Of a DNA stretch of 64,000 nt, positions 60,001 to 64,000 are shown in pieces. The stretch's first letter is position 1; every line of letters begins with the position of its first letter. Origin of the DNA: Micropterus salmoides (Eukaryota; Chordata; Actinopteri; Centrarchiformes; Centrarchidae); the NCBI RefSeq assembly GCF_014851395.1, contig NW_024041039.1, positions 8,361,177 to 8,425,176 of the forward strand, written 5' to 3'. The position numbers and the translations under genes were made by a program. Under the pieces are notes generated by a model. That model made no database searches. It was not told the origin of the DNA and worked only from the letters and a program-made list of their open reading frames with translations.

Positions 60001-62407
60001 CTTTGGCTCAGACACTTCCACGACTCCAACCTGGCCATGGCTGTGGTGTCCACCTGCAGGAGAGGACAGAAAGAGGCCGATGGACTGGTGAAAACACCAT
60101 AAGACATCTGATCACCATGACCATCACACACACCCATGTAGCATTGTCCTGAGTATGAGTCTATGCAAATATCTGTGTTTGACAATGTTTGTGACATAAG
60201 AGAAATGGACGTCATCTGGTTGTACTTTACAGAACTTTTCTCTGTTTGAAAAAGATACCGTTACACAGGCAAACATTTGTATATTAGTTGTCTATATACT
60301 CATTACATCTTGTAGCCTGGAGCACTCCTGAATGAGTCTGCTTTATAGGTGGGACTATTATTTACTTGGCGGCGCAACAAGTAAAGTCTGTATGGGAAAC
60401 ACTGACATGTTTTTGCCTTTCTCAGTTAACATATAGCAGACAACTGACAGGAAATGAATGAAGAACATTTGGATGATATGGTCTTTAACCTCGAGGCCAC
60501 CAGGACTACCGACCTCAAATAACTTTAAGCACAAAGCTTTAGAGGACAAGAACCACACACCAATGCTGAAACCATCAAAGTACAAAACGATTCCGCATAT
60601 TGTTTGAGACTTACGGTATAACTCAACAGGCTGACATTTAGAGCGGTTTTCAAGAGATGCCTCCGGTATTATTGTGACGTTATCTGGAACCAGATGAACA
60701 GGCTCGCAAGATAACAAACTAGTCTACCAGCTCTCTAAGTAAAATTTAGACGGCTCAGACTGCGATTACAGATAAATAGAATTGTCTCATTGTTTTGTTC
60801 CCAGGCCTAAATGCTCTGTAAATGCTCTGTACTTGTATACCGCCTTTCTAGTCTTTTCGACTACTCAAAGCGCTTTTACACTACATCTGCATTCACCAGT
60901 CACACACATTCATACACTGAGCCTAAGTGCTCAAACGAAAACTAACATTCACACTCACTCATACACTGGCGGAATAGCCACCAGGGGCAGTATCTTGCCC
61001 AAGGACACTTCGACATGCAACCAGGGGGAGCCAGGGATTGAAACGCCGACCTTCCGATTAACGGCCAACCCGCTCTACCTCCTGAGCCACAGCCGCCCCC
61101 CCTACCTGGCAGTACTGACACTAAGTGAATTATCCTTGTGGAATAAAGTTAGCTTAAATTTTATTGAGTAAATGATTTGTCAATTTATGAATTGGTCAAC
61201 TGAGAAAAGTAATAAGAACAAAAAAACATTAGACAATCAACGAATTGCCCATTTCAATATACAAAGCCAAAGCTTCTCTGGTTGCAGCATACATGTAGTC
61301 TGCATCATTAGGGCTGCAACTAACAATTATTTTTATTAACGATTAAACTACCTATTATTTTCACGGTTAATCGTTTAATCTATATCTAATGTCAAAAAAT
61401 GTTGATAAATGCTCATCAAAATTTTCCTCAGACTCTTTATTTACTATCATAAATGACAAAGAATAGCAGCAAATTCGTACATTTAAGAAGATAAAACCAG
61501 CAAATGTTTTGTAGTGACTGCAGATGGGAATTAGCTTTTAGCTATATCTGTACAGTACATATATGTTGTGCATTGTCCCTGTCAAATAAACAAACATTTT
61601 TGCTAAAAATTATCAAAATAGTTGACAATTTTCTTTGATCGATTAATCTACTAATCGTTGCAGTTCTATGAATCATTCCTTTGCATTTTGGACTGTTGGT
61701 CACACAAAAAAGCAATTTGAGGATGTTCCCTTGAACTCTATAAAAGTGTGACAGTCATTATTCACTGTTTTCTGATGTTTAAGATTTTTAAAAATGCAAA
61801 TGATTCACCTATCATGAAAATAACTGTCACAGCTGTTTTTACTGGTTTAAGCATAAAGGAGATGCATCTTTGCCTTCATCCAAGGGAGTTCAGAGAAGAA
61901 GTTCTGGTTAGTCCTTAAGGAAATACACTTGGAAACCAGTTTTAATGACCTCTACCTTCAAGGATTTCTTCATAAAGTGCGTGAACCCCCTCTGGGATGA
62001 TGACAGCCAGTGCAGTGCCACACAGCAGCCCTGCTCCAAGCACTGTGATCAGTTTCAGCTTTTCCTGGAGAAACAAGAGTCACAGACAAATATTTAGCAC
62101 AAGTGTGCTCTTTGTTTTTAATGCGCAAGATGTAGAATTCATTGTCTGATAACATTACAGAGATTACAATGCAATCAGTGCTTGTGATTTAAATGCACTG
62201 AGATGAACTTTTACCTCTGTAAATTTGGAAACGTAGCCTGTGCCAAAGTTAGCCTAATTGTGCATGACTTCAGGAAGAATATTTTCAAAGCTTTGCACGC
62301 CATAAACTTACCTCTGAAAAGTTGACTGCTAAAGGTATCGTCCCTGCCACATAACATCCAACCAACATCGCAAGAGACAGCAAGCTGATCGAGCTAAAAT
62401 CGTCCAT
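56825..62407 (-). CDS. SLC39A9: SLC39A9 (ZIP9), zinc transporter (complete, 7 coding exons)
   Basis: ZIP9 moves zinc into the cytosol and sits in the trans-Golgi and plasma membrane; the fish protein has also been described as a membrane androgen receptor. The exons are 62407-62312, 62064-61956, 60053-59850, 59424-59359, 59003-58918, 58773-58639 and 57067-56825. All junctions are GT/AG and in frame, giving 312 residues against 307 in mammals. Eight hydrophobic segments can be placed: about 7-28, 38-58, 110-130, 145-165, 174-196, 210-228, 243-267 and 291-310. The loop after segment 2 is His-rich (HHSHG at 71-75, HSHEQLH at 101-107). Metal-site motifs are [11 protein letters not shown] in segment 4 and MLHKAPAAFG in segment 5, the ZIP9-type forms of the ZIP signature. 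The ATG is the first in frame, preceding [14 protein letters not shown]. The gene is in tandem with PLEKHD1, as in mammals. Confidence 0.97.
58639..58773 (-). CDS. SLC39A9: SLC39A9 exon 6
   Basis: Encodes residues 188-232 ([19 protein letters not shown], then segment 6). Exactly 45 codons, phase 0 at both ends. The acceptor is GCCTGCAG and the donor is CAG/GTAAAT. Confidence 0.96.
58918..59003 (-). CDS. SLC39A9: SLC39A9 exon 5
   Basis: Encodes residues 159-187, including the segment 4 metal-site half DGVALGA and the start of segment 5 ending MLHK. The donor is AAG/GTAATA. Confidence 0.95.
59359..59424 (-). CDS. SLC39A9: SLC39A9 exon 4
   Basis: A short exon encoding residues 137-158 ([15 protein letters not shown]). 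It is split from exon 5 within an Ala codon. Confidence 0.95.
59850..60053 (-). CDS. SLC39A9: SLC39A9 exon 3
   Basis: Encodes the rest of Gly69 and residues 70-136: the His-rich loop and segment 3 ([18 protein letters not shown]). The acceptor is CCTGCAG and the donor GAAG/GTCAGT. Confidence 0.95.
60807..61100 (-). repeat. tRNA-derived SINE
   Basis: On the minus strand it begins GGGGCGGCTGTGGCTCAGGA (A-box), then GGTCGGCGTTTCAATCCC (B-box-like), GTCGAAGTGTCCTTGGGCAA, a CA-rich body, GCGCTTTGAGTAGTCG, and a tail of two AGAGCATTTA units. This is the order of a SINE widespread in teleosts. It lies in SLC39A9 intron 2. Confidence 0.8.
61310..61668 (+). repeat. GCTGCAACTAA-type MITE, near-complete copy
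   Basis: The left end AGGGCTGCAACTAACAATTA and the right end CTACTAATCGTTGCAGTTCT are inverted matches, and the interior is rich in GATTAAT words. It lies in SLC39A9 intron 2, next to the SINE. Confidence 0.75.
61956..62064 (-). CDS. SLC39A9: SLC39A9 exon 2
   Basis: Encodes residues 33-68, segment 2 ([19 protein letters not shown]). The donor GAAG/GTAGAG is phase 1. Confidence 0.95.
62312..62407 (-). CDS. SLC39A9: SLC39A9 exon 1
   Basis: Encodes residues 1-32, segment 1 ([20 protein letters not shown]). The donor is GAG/GTAAGT. The start codon has context CAGTC-ATG-GAC, with G at +4. Confidence 0.95.
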
Positions 62408-62900
62408 GACTGCACTTTTCTTTTCGGCTAATCTAACGCACTGCTAAAAACCAACCTCCACTTTAACACAGACTTTTTATTTGTGCGCGTCAAATTTAAA
62501 TGCATGCGCCGAGCTACAAATGTTGGTGAACGACAGTAGGTGTTAATTTAATAAACGTCGCGTCCCTCTTTTTGGCAGCAGTTCAGCTCGCTGTCCAACA
62601 TCCACGTTAACTAAACAAGAGACGCTGCAGCCCACTGGCCTCGACAACGTTAGCAAAGCTAAGCTAACTAGCGTCGGTAATAACACGACTCTCAAAATCC
62701 GCAAATGAGAAATCCTGACACGGTAACGTTCACTTGTAAACATCCGATTCGCCGCATCGTTTCCTCCACATTCACCTGTCAACAACAATATTGCAGCTGC
62801 CCGACTCGGTTAGCGGCTAACAAAGCTGGCTAACAGAACATCCTCCTGTTTGTTGCTGATGGAAATAACGCTTCCGGGTCACAAGTCACCTTTTTAACCT
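62408..62900 (-). promoter_or_regulatory. SLC39A9: SLC39A9 putative promoter and 5' UTR
   Basis: CpG content is raised (for example AAACGTCGCGTCC and TGTGCGCGTC). An ETS-type site, CCGGAAG on the minus strand, lies at 62877-62871. No TATA box is evident. This fits a broad housekeeping-type promoter. The transcription start is not fixed. Confidence 0.45.
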
Positions 62901-64000
62901 GCCACGTCTCCGCGGGACTTGTTGGAGGAGGAAGTAATCTGATTTTTTTCTTTTTAATGGAATAAAAAGTACTTAAAAATAGTAAACAATGACAGGTGTA
63001 AAGAACAACACAAACAACAGACAAGCAGGGCTGTAGGCATTTAGAAACAGGAGTCCAAGTAGCTCCTCCAGCCACACATAGTTCAGAGGAGGCCTGTAAA
63101 AATGAATTTATTCAACTCTTCTATCATATTTTTGTGATTTCTTTTTAAAACAGTCGGTGTGACCTATTGTTTCTCTTCATGGCGGTCTGAAAGAAGTTTT
63201 GTCTACTTATAGATTCTGTTGGGAAGATTTGCTAAATTGTTTTTCCTAATTAATGTATATTTAATTTGTAATATCCTAAATATTAGCACATTTAAATAAA
63301 TTAAATATTTGTATCAACTATGCAAAACTTTAAATTATAACATCATTATTACTTATTATTCTATAGAAGATTTAATTGAACTGGGTGAACTGGAGCTGAG
63401 TAAAGTTATTGACTTTACAAAACTGCTAGATAAATAAAAAGTTTGTAAATATTCAATGAATAAAGTTAATATACAGTTTTGTATATTTGAGGTCATAATA
63501 GAATTTTAGTGTATTAAGTCATTTTTAAATACAATAAAACAAATTGTGTTTTTGTCAAACTAAATGAATGTGGTATTATGTGAATAATATCGTTTTACAA
63601 AAGTACATTTATTTTTGTATTGAATGTTGATGATGATGTTTGATCATTTGAGAGGGGGTTTTGTGATATTGTAATTACAAAGAACCACAAACCACCCATT
63701 TTGAAGAACATAAACACCAAAAGTGGAGGAGGAATATAACAAAGAAATTCAAGCATAACTGCATTTAAAACTAGCCAAATAAAGAGAAAATATTTACACA
63801 ACGCATTAAGGAAAGACAAATATTTTTTCTAAAAAAAAGCATATTTATTAGTTCACACAATGGAGCAGTGCCTTAACATGACAACAGTAAATTAAAGCTG
63901 AATGTGTCCAACATATTGGAGAACAGATGGGTGAAACGAGACTTGTCTTCTGCCTCAACAGCATCAACAAAGGGAAAAAATACAACCAAAGTTTTATCAT
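62901..64000. other. AT-rich end of window, no recognised gene
   Basis: No coding exon was recognised on either strand. ERH, expected head-to-head with SLC39A9 by mammalian order, was searched for and not seen. A minus-strand AATAAA at 63849-63844 followed by a T-rich stretch could be the 3' end of a minus-strand gene lying beyond 64000. Confidence 0.4.

Noticed and set aside
61020..61100. tRNA gene on the minus strand
   Set aside because: The A- and B-box-like words are the head of a SINE with a body and tail; no cloverleaf with a proper acceptor stem was found.
62901..64000. ERH first exon expected by synteny
   Set aside because: No sequence encoding the conserved ERH N-terminus was seen on the plus strand.
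1..64000. CRISPR arrays, phage, operons, toxin-antitoxin or biosynthetic clusters
   Set aside because: The window is vertebrate genomic DNA; regularly spaced repeats, compact gene strings and ribosome-binding sites are absent.

Overview
The window is vertebrate nuclear DNA, almost certainly from a ray-finned (teleost, probably percomorph) fish. The evidence is long introns with GT/AG splice sites, four genes with vertebrate orthologues, and a dense load of repeat families typical of fish genomes (Tc1-like transposon, tRNA-derived SINEs, foldback elements, CAGTGGTGGAA-ended MITEs, dinucleotide microsatellites). Nothing prokaryotic, viral or operon-like was seen, and no new multi-gene system was found. 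The species assignment is inference. Layout: (1) 1-20.3 kb holds the 5' part of SMOC1 on the minus strand. Exon 1 (signal peptide) is at 20.3 kb and exon 2 (Kazal/follistatin-like domain) at 3.8 kb, separated by a 16.4-kb intron; the rest of the gene lies beyond position 1. A damaged Tc1-like element (1663-3247) sits in intron 2. (2) 20.8-29.9 kb is repeat-bearing intergenic DNA with no gene that I recognise. (3) CCDC177 lies on the plus strand: a probable noncoding first exon ending at 30359, then a single coding exon of 849 codons at 31124-33673. (4) PLEKHD1 lies on the minus strand at 51405-38527. All 13 coding exons could be traced, every junction keeps frame, and the joined product is 512 residues. 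(5) SLC39A9 (ZIP9 zinc transporter) lies on the minus strand at 62407-56825. Its seven coding exons join in frame to 312 residues. (6) The last 1.1 kb has no recognised gene. Synteny supports the gene identities. The order and relative orientation SMOC1 - CCDC177 - PLEKHD1 - SLC39A9 is that of human 14q24, but SUSD6, SRSF5 and SLC10A1, which I recall lying between SMOC1 and CCDC177 in mammals, are not seen here. ERH, the mammalian head-to-head neighbour of SLC39A9, is also not visible in the bases that remain. The four genes have unrelated roles (extracellular BMP modulator, coiled-coil protein of unknown function, PH/coiled-coil protein, zinc transporter) and are linked by ancestry, not by a pathway. 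The most rewarding non-genic signals are a 110-bp retroposed LINE/SINE tail with a perfect 14-bp target-site duplication nested in another repeat, three copies of a foldback family, two strong G-quadruplex-type runs in SMOC1 introns, and a poly(A) hexamer overlapping the CCDC177 stop codon.
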